Origin: Chenopodium formosanum
Taxonomy: Eukaryota > Streptophyta > Magnoliopsida > Caryophyllales > Amaranthaceae
Length of the DNA stretch: 64,000 nt
Assembly: GCA_024500155.1 (NCBI GenBank)
Contig: CM044862.1
Location: 50,044,001 to 50,108,000 of the forward strand
Direction of reading: 5' to 3'
In this document: piece after piece, positions 43,246 to 54,661 of the stretch
Numbering within the stretch: position 1 is the stretch's first letter
Layout of the letters: each line of letters starts with the position of its first letter
The notes under the pieces: model-generated
Told to the model about the DNA's origin: nothing
Database searches by the model: none
What the model saw: the letters and a program-made list of their open reading frames with translations, nothing else
Position numbers and translations under genes: made by a program

Positions 43246-46200
43246 GTGCAGCAGAATGGGGTGAGAAACAGTAACACCAACAATATTAAAAGCCATCAAA
43301 AGGGAGGAACTTCAGGGAAACTGAATGTTTTGAGTAGGCACGAGGCAGAGGCCACGAAAGATGTTATCACTGGTACTTTTTCTATTAACTCTATTCCTGT
43401 TAAAGTATTGTTTGATTCTGGTGCAACTTTTTCTTTTTTTTCTAAGGGTATAGTTTCAAAACTTAAGGACTGCTTAAAAACAATAGAGGCAGTAGATTTA
43501 CCTATAACCATCCCGACAGGTGGGGTAGTGAAATGTACCAAAACTTTTAGATATGTGCCTTTAGAAATAGAAGGAAAGATATTTCCGTCTGATCTTATTG
43601 AGTTTGGGCTGAGCGACTTTGACCTTATCTTGGGGATGGACTTGCTGAGTAAGTATAATGCTGAGATTAGTTGTAGATCACAGAAAGTGAAAATGGTCAC
43701 AAGTGGAAATGAATCAGTGACTTACTGGATGAATGGTAAAACAAAGTGCCCAAGGGTAATATCAGTGCTAAAATTAGCAAAGTACATGAAGAAGGGACAT
43801 CCAGTATATTTCTACATCGTTAGGGATATGAACCATGAACCAGTGGCAATTCCAGGAAATATAGAAGTGGTCAACAAATTTCTGGATGTGTTTCCGGAAG
43901 AGATCCCTGGGATGCCACCTAAAAGGGCAATCGACTTTACCATAAATTTAGTTCCCGGAACAGCCCCAATATCCAAGGCACCATACAGAATGGCACCTGC
44001 AAAAATGAGTGAATTAAAGGATCAGTTACAAGATTTGTTGGACAAAGGGTACATTAGACCAAGTGCTTCTCCTTGGGGAGCACCTGTTCCTTTTGTGAAA
44101 AAGAAGGATGGAAGTATGAGGTTGTGCATTGACTACAGGGAACTAAATAAAGTAACCATAAAGAATAAGTACCTCTTGCCAAGAATAGATGATCTGTTTG
44201 ACCAGCTGAAGGGTGCCACTGTGTTTTCAAAGATCGACTTGAGATCTGGGTATCACCAACTAAGGATTGCCGACGAGGACATTAAAAAAACTGCATTTAG
44301 GACAAGATATGGGCATTACGAATATACAGTTATGCCTTTTGGATTGACGAATGCTCCAGCAATCTTTATGGATTTGATGAATAGGGTGTTCCATCAATTT
44401 ATGGATAAGTTTGTAGTGGTGTTCATAGATGACATTTTGGTGTACTCAAAGAACAAAGAAGAGCATACTAAACACCTAAGGGCAATTCTACAAACATTGA
44501 GAGAAAACCATCTTTATGCAAAGTTCTCTAAGTGTGAGTTTTTGTTGGAGAAGGTAGACTTCTTAGGACACTTTGTGTCCAAGGACGGAGTAGAGGTAGA
44601 CCCAGTCAAAATAGAAGCTGTTAAGAGTTGGCCGACACCCAAAACAGTATCTGATGTGAGAAGTTTCTTAGGTTTAGCAGGGTATTATAGGCGTTTTGTT
44701 AAGGATTTTTCCAAGATTGCTAAACCTATGACTACTCTAATGAAGAAGGACAAGAAGTTTGAATGGGATGAGAAGTGTGAAGAGGCGTTCCAACTCTTAA
44801 AACACAAATTAGTTACAGCACCAGTGCTTACACTTCCAGATGATAGTGGACTATATGATGTATATAGTGATGCATCAAAGAATGGTTTGGTGTGTGTGCT
44901 TATGTAAAATGGAAAGGTGATTGCATACGCATCAAGGCAGCTAAAAACACACGAGGTAAACTATCCAACCGATGATTTGGAATTAGCCGCCATCATTTTT
45001 GCACTGAAAATTTGGCGCCATTATTTGTATGGAGTGAAATGTAGAATTTACACAGACCACAAGAACTTAAAGTACATTTTCACCCAAAAGGACTTGAACT
45101 CTCGTCAAAGGAGATGGCTACAGTATACGACGGATTACGATCTAGACATAAAATACCACGAAGGGAAGGCAAATGTGGTTGCGGATGTTCTAAGTGGTAA
45201 AACTAGTCATGGATTAAACTCGTTAATAGTAGCTAATGAGTTATGTAGAGAAATGGCAAAATTGAATTTAGAAGTCGTAGAATGGGGAGTAGCAGCAGGT
45301 ATTTTTGCGAATTTGAGTATCCAACCAACAATATTCGACGAGATTCGAGAGAACTAAGAGGGAGATGTAAAGTTGGATAGGATTCGTGAGAAAATTAAGC
45401 AAGGAAAAGCTATAGACTTCAAAATTCACAAAGATGGGAGCTTGAGGTATAAAGGTCGATGGTCTGTACCACAGAAATGTGAGGAAGTGAAGAAAAAGTT
45501 GATGGAAGAAGGCTACAACACACCTTACTCAGTACACCCGGGAGGAGACAAGTTATATAAGGATTTGAAGAAGATGTTTTGGTGGCCTAGAATGAAAAGG
45601 AGGTTGCTGAATTAGTGGCAAAGTGTTTAACATGTCAGAAGGTGAAAATAGAGCACAAGAGGCCTCAAGGGACTGTACAGTCATTAGAAATCCCAGGATG
45701 GAAGTGGAATTGCATTTCAATGGATTTCGTGACTGGCTTACCTAAGTCAAGGAGTGGAAATGATACCATTTGGGTAGTGGTGGACAGACTTACAAAATTA
45801 GCAGTGTTTATACCAATGAAAGAAACTTGGAAGATGGAGCAACTTGCGAAGGCTTACATCAAGCATGTAGTAAGGTTACATGGAGTTCCAAAAGATATTG
45901 TTTCTGACAGGGATTCCAGATTTCTCTCAAAATTCTGGAAAAGTGTTCAAGAAAATTTTGGTACCATACTTAAGATGAGTACAACATTTCACCCTGCCAC
46001 AGATGGGCAAACTGAAAGAACTATTCAAACCTTGGAGGACGTGTTGAGAGCTTGTGTAATAGACTTTCAAGGAGGTTGGGAAGACAGTTTGGATTTAATT
46101 GAATTTTCCTATAATAATAGTTACCACGCAAGCATAGGAATGGCACCATTTGAGGCTTTATATGGAAGAAAATGTAGAAGTCCAATTTGTTTGAACGACA

Positions 46201-46811
46201 TTAGTGAAACTATGATTCTTGGGCCTCAAATGATTGAAGACACAGTCAAGAAAGTAAAGGAAATTCAATCTAAAATCCAAGCAGCTCAAGATCGCCAAAA
46301 GAGTTATGCAGACTTAAAGCGAAGAGAAGAAGAATTTGAAATTGGCGATAAGGTGTTACTAAAAGTGTCACCAATGAAAGGAGTGATGAGATTTGGGAAG
46401 AAAGGAAAGCTCAGTCCAAAATACATCGGTCCATATGAAATACTACAAAGAATAGGCAAAGTAGCTTATAGGTTAGCCTTACCTATGGAGCTTAGTAAAG
46501 TACATGACGTATTTCATGTGTCCCAATTGAGAAGGTACATCCCCGATAAATCCCATGTGCTGCGACCCGAAACCATCGAGTTAGATCAAAGTTTAACCTA
46601 TGAAGAAAGACTTGTCAAGATTCTTGATAGTAAAGTGCGTAGTACACGCAACAAGAACGTTAAGATTGTAAAAGTACTTTGGTCTAACCAAGAATATGAG
46701 GAAGCCACTTGGGAGGCAGAGGGTGAAATGAAAAAGAAATACCCGGAGTTGTTTCAGGTATGTAGGTTACAGGGGCGTAACTCGTTTTCTTTAAGGGGGG
46801 TAGTGCAGTAG
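43246..46811 (+). pseudogene. pol: pol of the Tekay-like element: protease, RT, RNase H, integrase, chromodomain; broken
   Basis: Protease VLFDSGATFSFF (about 43410) and ILGMDLL. RT: RLCIDYRELNKVTIKNKY, MPFGLTNAPAIF and FVVVFIDDILVYSK with the catalytic DD. RNase H: YSDASKNG, LELAAI, YTDHKNL and VVADVLS. Integrase: CLTCQKVK zinc ligands and the D-D-E set in ISMDF, VSDRDSRF and TDGQTERTIQTLED. A C-terminal chromodomain (about 46590-46770, VKILDSKV, EATWEAE) targets insertion to marked chromatin in this clade. Breaks: TAA at 44905 (Gln expected), TAA at 45355, and a one-base deletion near 45603 followed by TAG at 45613. The integrase-chromodomain part is open from 45615 to 46811. Confidence 0.93.
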
Positions 46812-47005
46812 AATTTCGCGCTTTTTCCCTATGTTTCAGTTATTTTTGTGCTCTTTGCACGAATTTAAACAAGTATTTCGAGTATTTATGCTCTCAAAGA
46901 GACATAAAACAGTAAAGGAGTGACAAAAAGTACAGCAATACTATACATATTAAGGAAAAAGGTTTGAATTTCATTCCCCAAGTTTCGGGACGAAACTTTT
47001 TTTTT

Positions 47006-47018
47006 AAGGGGGGTAGAC
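47006..47018 (+). other. Polypurine tract of the Tekay-like element
   Basis: AAGGGGGGTAGAC right before the right LTR. A near copy (AGGGGGGTAGAT, 37824-37835) precedes the left LTR, which is not expected for a normal insertion. Confidence 0.8.
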
Positions 47019-49552
47019 TGTAATACCCCGTATTTTTATACGTATTTTATTTAAGTATGTATTTTGTAAAGTATTTAAATAGATGCAATTATTTTATTTA
47101 AAGTATTTTAATTAATATTATTATTAAAGGAAAGTTTATTTAATTATTTTATTTAAAAGTTGGGGTTTTATTTTAGGAAAGTTTAATTTTCAACAAGTTT
47201 TATTAGGGAAGGAATTAGAAAAACCTAGAAGAGGGTTAGTAGAGAAGGGGTATAAATATCCCACTTATGAGGCAAATCAAACTTTGCCCAGAGTGGAGAA
47301 AACCCAAGGTAAACTTCTCTCCCTCTCCTCCTTATTTTTCTTCTTTCTTTTTCTTTTTCCCCTTCCCCTTATTTTTTTTCGGCTGCCCTCTCCCACACCA
47401 CCGCTGCCAGCCACCGGCAGCAAGTGGCCGCCGCTGCCAGCAGCACAAGCCGCCGGCAGCAGGCAGCCGCCGTCGCCAGCAGCCGACAGCCGGTGGTGGC
47501 TGCCATTCTTCCCACTCTTTTTCCCCCTTTTTGAACTATGTATAAAAAAAAAATAATAAAAAAAAACTAAGCTTTCTTGTTTTAATTTAATCTATTCTTG
47601 GATCTAAATATAAATTATGAGTTTCGGGGTTTAATTTTGATGTTTAATAATTGTAATTGTATGAATTAATTTTCATATTTGGTTTTTAATTAAAAAGCCC
47701 CAATTTTTGAAACCCTAGGTCCTTGATTTGTGAAAATTATGAAATTATATGAGGTATTAATGTTTAGATCTTCAATTTAAGTGTTTTAAGACTAAATTAC
47801 AGCAAATTTTAATTAGAAATAAAGGGCTGGAATTTTTTTGTAGAGCACTTATTATTATGTTTTTGAAGGAAATTTAAATTACCCATTAAGTGGGACTTAA
47901 TTATTGTGTTTTGAATATAATTTCAGCTTATTCTAATTATTTTAAGAGGGGTTTTAGAATAGTATATATTGCTGGAAATTTATTTAGAGTGGGTTTTAAT
48001 GCTCTATTATAATTTTAATGTGTAGGAGACTTCGAAGTGAGCAATTTTTACTAGTCGTGACGATTTTAAGATAGTATTCAAGGTACGTTCGCGTACTTAG
48101 CATATTTTGATGATGTAGAATCATGCTAGGTTTAATTTCAATCAATTACAAGTAGTATCATGCTAAGGTTTATGTATTGTATCGTGAATTATTGGTGTTG
48201 GTGATTGAATTGTGAAGCATGAATTATTTGTGATGGTTTATGCATTGGAAAATTATATTTTGGCATGATTATATGGACTACACATTTATTTATGGCATGA
48301 TAGAGAGCATGTTTAATTAAACTAATTGTTTAATTATGTTTAGAATATTGAAAAGATGTTTTATTATGGTTCATATAATTTTTATTGATGCTTTAAGCAT
48401 GAGAAAGGAGCTATATAAGTGTCTATGTACACAAGGAATAAGTTGTATGTTGGTTCCTTTGTGCACTTAAGGTGTTTTAACACCAAGGTATCGGATTGTT
48501 GGCGCTTTATGCGTTTAAGGTGTCTTCGACAATGAGGTAGAATTAAAAAGGGTTCAATATTAAATATTATGTGGTCACTAATTATTCAAGAATTAAATTG
48601 GTATATTTGTTTGATTGAATAATTATTGTTGATTGACTAATTACGCCTTGAGAGTCATCACCAAATCTAATAATATGTAAATAACGTAAAGTGAAAGAGA
48701 TTACGCACCAAAACTCTTGGAACGTATATACCTTGAGTATGAACATATGGGGGAAGTTTAGTGACTTTATATTTGATCATAACTTCTAACGGAGTACAGG
48801 ACGCTGTATATTTCTTTTTATTATTATGCGCTGGAATTCCGCCACCTATGTGTGGCATTGGTTTGTTGCTGGCACGGTTAGCTCCCTTGTCAGTTAACCT
48901 CAATTTATTGGGAGAGGTATAGTTGGAAACCCGTTCGATGCGTAATCTACGCTAAATGAATTATTTAGTGTCAAGTTAAATTGTCTTGTTGATTGTTGTG
49001 TGTGCTTGTAAACAGGTGCAATGATGTAAGTGTGTGTGATGACAGGAGAATGCATGTTAGTGTGTTTAATTACGCTTATGTACTCAGCTTTGCTGATTGT
49101 GTGTGTTGTTTGTGTCTGGCCATGTCTTTATCTTGGCCCTACGATGATCCATTTTAATGGAGAGTAGTGGGGGCAATTAGAGATACACTTTTCAGGTATT
49201 GAAGCATGTTCTTGACGGGGCATGTGTGAAGAGAGAATCATGCTAGCTTCCATTAGGATATGATGTGTTTTATGCATCGAATATTTTATTATATCACCTT
49301 ATTGACTAACACAAAAGTTTGGTTGTTTCGGTTTTGAATAAGGGCCTTAAATGGTTCCAAGTTGTAGTGGATTTTATTTGACTTTGGTTTTGTTGATTTT
49401 CAACTTTACTTTCGTTGGTTTGGTTTTTAAATTGTGTTATTTAAATAGTTTCGGTTTTCAAGTCTTCCGCTGTGTATCTTTGATAGTTGCCTTAGCTGTT
49501 TTCATTGTGGTAGTAACGTCTTAGATATTCCTGAAACGTATTTTAAAAAAAA
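47019..49552 (+). repeat. Right LTR of the Tekay-like element (3' truncated or unclear end)
   Basis: Matches the left LTR, with TATAAATA at 47251-47258. It has a GC-rich expansion of about 70 bp (CCGCTGCCAGCAGC-type repeats, 47395-47500) that is short in the left LTR, and it lacks most of the A-rich stretch found at 38298-38335. It stops in an A run where satellite begins. Confidence 0.85.
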
Positions 49553-50860
49553 GATTTGTTTGACTTTCAATTAATTTAAAAAGATTTCTTTTAATGTGTT
49601 CAGCTTTTATTTGATTAAATTAGATTCTTTGAATACATATAACTTTCATTCGATTGAAAAAATCTTTGATTGAATGTGTTTGACTTTCATTAGATTCAAA
49701 AAGCTTTTTTGAATGTGTTCGCCTTTCATTTGATTCAAATAGCTTCTTTAAATGCATATGACTTTCATTCGATTAAAAAAGCTTTGTTTAAATGTGTATG
49801 ACTTTTATTTGATTCAGAAAATTTTAATTGAATGTTTTTTACTTCATATGGTTCATAAATCTTTGTTTGAATGTGTTTGAATTTCATTTATTTTAAAAAG
49901 CTTTGTTTGAATGTGTTCGGCTTTCATTTGATTCAAATAGCTTCTTTAAACGCATATGACTTTCATTCGATTAAAAAAGCTTTGTTTGAATAATTTTTAC
50001 TTTCACTTGACTCTAAAATCTTTATTTGAATATGTTTGACTTTCATTTGATTCAAAAATCTTTGTTTGAATGTGCTTAACATTCATTTGATTCAAAAAGC
50101 TCTGTTAGAATGTGTTTGACTTTCATTTGATTCAAAAATCATTGTTTAAATGTGTTTTACTTTCATTAGATTAAAAAAGCTTTGTTTAATTATTTTAACA
50201 TAATATTATTAAAAAAGCTTTGTTTGAATTTGTTTGACTTTCCTTTGATTAACATTCCTTTGTTTGAATATGTTTGACTTTCATTTGATTCAAAAAGTTT
50301 TGTTTGAATACATTTGACTTTCATTCAATTTAAAAGCTTTGTTTGAATTTGTTTGAATTTCAATTAGTTCAAAAAGATTTTTTTAATGCGTTCAGCTTTC
50401 ATTTGATTCATTTAGCTTCAATTCTTTGAATTCATATGACTTTTATTTGATTCAAAAAGCTTTATTTGAATATATTTGACTTTCATTAGATACAAATAGC
50501 TTTGTTTGAATGTGTTTGACTTTCTTTTCATTCAATTAACTATGTTGAATGCATTTGACTCAAAAAGCTGTGTTTGAATGTGTTTTGCTTTCATTTGATT
50601 GAAAAAGCTTTGTTTGAATGTGTTTTAATTTTATTTGATTTAAAAAGCTTTGTTTGATAGAATTTGACTTTCATTCGATTCAAAAAGCTTTCTTTAAATG
50701 TGTTTGACTTTCAATTGATTTAAAAAGATTTGTTTTAATGTGTTCAGCTTTCATTTGTTTCCATTGATTTGTTTTAATGTGTTCAACTTTCATTTGTTTC
50801 CATTCAATTCAAAAAGCATTGTTTGAATGTGTTTGACTTTCATTTGATTCAAAAAGCTTT
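49553..50860. repeat. 40-bp satellite array, block 4
   Basis: Same monomer and variants. The last 15 bases (50846-50860) are the left target duplication of the next LINE. Confidence 0.95.
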
Positions 50861-51311
50861 TTTTTTTTTTGGTAAATAACAAATTTTATTATCAAAAAGG
50901 AGAAGTTACAACTTACATAAGCTAAGTTGCAACAAGCAACAAACACCACAAGACCTAAAACAGGCCAAACACCCACCCAACCGTTCAAGCTCATTTTCTA
51001 GCCACCTTCTAGGAAGGGTTCTAGAAAAGGAGACAAGAACATTCTAGACTCAAGCTTCCAGCCACCTTCTATGAAGGGTTCTGAAAGCCAGAGCCAGACA
51101 TAAAGAAACAGAAAAAGCAAGGAAAGAGCTTGCAAAATCTAAACATAAACCAAGCTGCAAACTGCAACAGACACAGAACCTCCACCTAGACTCAGCTGTA
51201 GAACACAGCAGGGCTAGACAAAGAGGCATTACACCAGAAACAAACTGTACTCAGACTGGTAACACCAAACTGAGCACCAAAACACTACAACTGCCAAAAG
51301 AAAACACAAAG
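50861..51311 (-). other. LINE 3' UTR, terminal inverted repeat and poly(A)
   Basis: T run from 50861 to 50870; then GGTAAATAAC...TTTTATTATC (50871-50892), the decayed version of the inverted repeat in the sister copies. The CCTTCTAGGAAGGG and CCTTCTATGAAGGG palindromes lie near 51005 and 51066. Confidence 0.75.
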
Positions 51312-54300
51312 TTACAGAATCAACAAATTTCTGTCAGGAACAGGGCATCTACAGGCAACAGCAAACAGGACATCCCTGAGCACAGCATCACTAGATTTGC
51401 AGCTTCCTGTAAAGATCAAAGAGTTTCTCTGCAGCCAAATATGATAAACAGCTTTAGCAAAACACATTCCCAAAAGTCTATTTTTATTTCTATCCTTCCT
51501 GCAGATTTTAGAAATCCACATGACTTCAGCATCAAAGCTTAAAATAGTCCTGTTGTAACCAAAGATAACCAAGATCCTTCCCCAAACATCCTTAGCAAAT
51601 CTGCATTAAAAAAATAAATGTTGAACTGACTCAAGGTGAATATTACATAAAAAAAACAGATAGAATCACATTGCATATTCCATGAGCTCAGTCTATCTTT
51701 TGTAAGTAATCTATTCCTAACAGCAAGCCATAGAATGAACAAGCTTTTAGGAGTAGCAGCATTATTACAAAATAGCCCTCTCCATGGAACTTTGGGAGCT
51801 TGAGTCATGATCTTCAGATAGATTTTTTTAATCTTGACTCTAACACCTTGCTTCACAGCATCCCAACCACCAATATTATCAATTACAGTTTTGCACTTCA
51901 AGAATCAACTAAGCACCCAAGAACATCTCCTAGGGGCTGGCTTGTCCCACCAAGAATTGCCTTTGAAATAGTAGATATGGACCCATTTCACCCATAAATT
52001 GTCAGCTTTATGAGCAAGATCCCAAAGCATCTTAGAAATAGCAGCACAATTCCACTCAGGAAGGGAGAGAAGGTTCCATCCACCACTAACTTTGGGAAGA
52101 CAAACTTGAGACCAAGAAACAAGAGATTGTTTAGATGGGTTGGCTTTCCCAGTCCATAAGAAAGCTCTAAATCTTGCCTCAATTTCTCTCTGGATCTTTT
52201 TAGGGAGGATAAAGATTTGAGCCCAGTATGTTTGTATTCCAAACAAAACACTCTTCACTAACTGAAGTCTACCAGCATAAGAAAGATGATTAGTAGACCA
52301 ACCATTGATCCTGGAAGTCACTTTATCCACAAGGGGTTTACATTGAGTAATGGTCAACTTTTTAGAAGAGAGTGGAACCCCAAGATACCTTAATGGAATA
52401 GTACCAGGAGCAACTCCAATAAGATTTCTCAGCTCATTTTGACCAGCAGCATCAAGACCACCAAAATACACCTCACTTTTATCCAAGTTTGCAGAGAGTC
52501 CTGAAGCTCCAGAAAATTTAGAGAAAGCTTGGAAAAGCAAGGAGACAGGCTGAGCATCAGCCCTAGAAAATAGAAGCAAATCATCAGCAAACATAAGATG
52601 TGTCAAGTACATTTTCTCACATCTAGGGTGATAGTTGAAATTAGGATTCAACTGTAACTCAGAGAGACATCTAGAGAGATATTCCATTCCAATGGCAAAC
52701 AAGAAAGGAGACATTGGATCTCCCTGTCTAAGACCCTTTTTTTAAGGAAAGGGCTTAGAAGGAATACCATTAATCAAGATATAGAAGGAGACAGAAGACA
52801 AGCAAGCCATAATCCAGGCAATAAATTGGTTAGGAAAACCAATCTCAGACATAACACTCTTCAAAAAACTCCACTCAACTAAATCATAAGCCTTTTTCAA
52901 GTCAATCTTCAACATACATCTAGGAGAAAGAAACTTATGCCCATAGCCTTTAATAAGCTCAGTTGCTGAAAGAATGTTGTCACCAATGTGTTTCCCAGGG
53001 ATAATACCAGCTTGGGAGCCATCAATCACCTCAGAAATCACTTTTGCCAACCTTGTAGTAAGGATTTTAGAAATGATCTTATATAAGACAGAACAACAAG
53101 CCATTGGTCTAAAATCTTTAGCAAATGAAGGATTTTGAACCTTAGGAACTAAGGTTATAGTAGTACAATTCCATTGCTGAAACATAATACCAGTATTGAA
53201 AAACTCTAAAACACCAGCATAAACATCGTTTTTCACCACATCCCTAGACTTCTTGAAAAAGTGAGAATTAAAACCATCTATCCCAGGGGCTTTGGAGCTA
53301 TCAATATCTTTCAAAGCTGAATCAATCTCCTTAATTGAAATAGGGGCTATAAGGGACTGTTGAGAATCCCTAGAGAGTTGTGCACCTCTTCTCACAGTAC
53401 TAAGATCAATCCCAGGCAGAGAAATAGCACAAGAACCAAGAAGAGCCTTATAGAAACCAGTAATTTCATCTTCAATAGCATCAGGGGTTTTTAATAAAGT
53501 ACCATCACTAGTAAATATAGTGTCAATTATATTCCTGCTTTGTCTTTGTTTCATGACATCAAAGAAATACTTGTTATTACTGTCACCAAGTTGAAGCCAA
53601 TCAACTCTGGATTTTTGTCTATAGATACTCTGTTGAACATTAATCCAGTATTTGACTTTCTGAACAGCTACATGCTCTTGAGTGTGCAGGACAGCATTAT
53701 CAACATCATTGATAATTTGCTGCTGAATATCAGTGAGGGCACTTTGAGCAGCTTCAAGTCTTTCACCAACTTTGCCAAATTTCTCTATATTCATGGTTTT
53801 AAGAGCAGCCTTAACTTGCTTGAGTTTATACCACACTTTATGCATAGCACTACCAGTAGCAGAACATTGCCAAGCAGAGTCCACTACAGACAAAAAATCT
53901 TCATGATCAGCCAAGCAATTGAGAAATCTAAAAGGTCTCCCTTTGCCTAGTTGAGAATGAAAAATATCAACAAGAATTGGATTGTGATCAGAAAGAGAGG
54001 GGGGCAAATAAATAGCTTCCACATGCCCAAATACCTCAATCCAATCTTGATTTACAAGACCTCTATCAATTCTACAGTAAGTCCTAGGACCATTATGAGC
54101 CTTGTTACGCCAAGAGAAGAATGAACCCTTACTCTTTATCTCAGTCAAAGCCAAATCATCAATAAGATTTTGAAAGTCTCTTGTTTCATAATCAGTAACC
54201 ATAGCCCCATTGATTCTATCATTACAGGATAGAATAGAGTTAAAATTACCAACACACAACCAAGCTCCAGAAATACCAGTTAACTGTTTAATGCCAGTCC

Positions 54301-54661
54301 ACAAAGACAACTTATCCTGAACAGTGTGTAAACCATACACAAAAGTAATGAAAATATGAGTTTGCAGATCCTTTGTAGTGAGTAAGCAATGTACTAATTG
54401 TTCTTGAGAGGACATAATAGTTAGATTGAGCAGATCAGATTTCCAACCTACCCAAATTCTACCTCTTGGAGAGTTAGCATAATTGGCAAACCAAGACCAG
54501 GCACACCCAAATTTCCTTTTGATCTTGGTAAAATTCTTCTGTTGTACTTTAGTTTCTATGAGACAAATCACATCACACTTTTCCTCAGAAAGTAGCTTTC
54601 TAACAGCAGCTACTTTCCCTGGGTCATTATGACCCCTGATGTTCCATGAAAGGACTATCAT
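51312..54661 (-). pseudogene. LINE ORF2: endonuclease, reverse transcriptase, zf-RVT; broken
   Basis: ATG 54661. The AP-endonuclease (residues 1 to about 230) has SWNIRGHNDP, LIETKVQQ and SLSDHNPI, but the GDFN motif reads GNFN: Asp139 to Asn, a catalytic loss. RT: DSSKAPGIDGFN, MLKIDLKKAYDLVEW, LRQGDPMSPFLF and LMFADDLLLFS. zf-RVT: WLAVRNRLLTKDRL. Breaks in order: TAA at 52742-52744 just before LRQGDP, TGA at 51905-51907, a frameshift near 51650 in CFF, and another frame for the C-terminal part 51572-51312. When intact it nicks DNA and copies the LINE RNA at the target. Confidence 0.92.

Larger units (their letters stand above)
37821..49552 (+). mobile_element. Chromodomain Ty3/gypsy element (Tekay-like), degenerate, with unusual ends
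   Basis: Order: a few bases of polypurine tract (37823-37835), LTR (37836-40324), leader with an extra ORF, gag, protease-RT-RNase H-integrase-chromodomain, polypurine tract (47006-47018), LTR (47019-49552, cut off in an A run). LTRs start TGTAAYACCCCG. The chromodomain after integrase defines a chromovirus; the TGTAACACCCC LTR start suggests the Tekay/Del clade. No TGGTATCAGAGC primer-binding site is visible after the left LTR. No target duplication can be proved because both ends lie in T or A runs. Confidence 0.88.

Noticed and set aside
48667..48903. Minus-strand reading in the right Tekay-like LTR
   Set aside because: Not preserved in the left LTR copy and opposite to the element's transcription.
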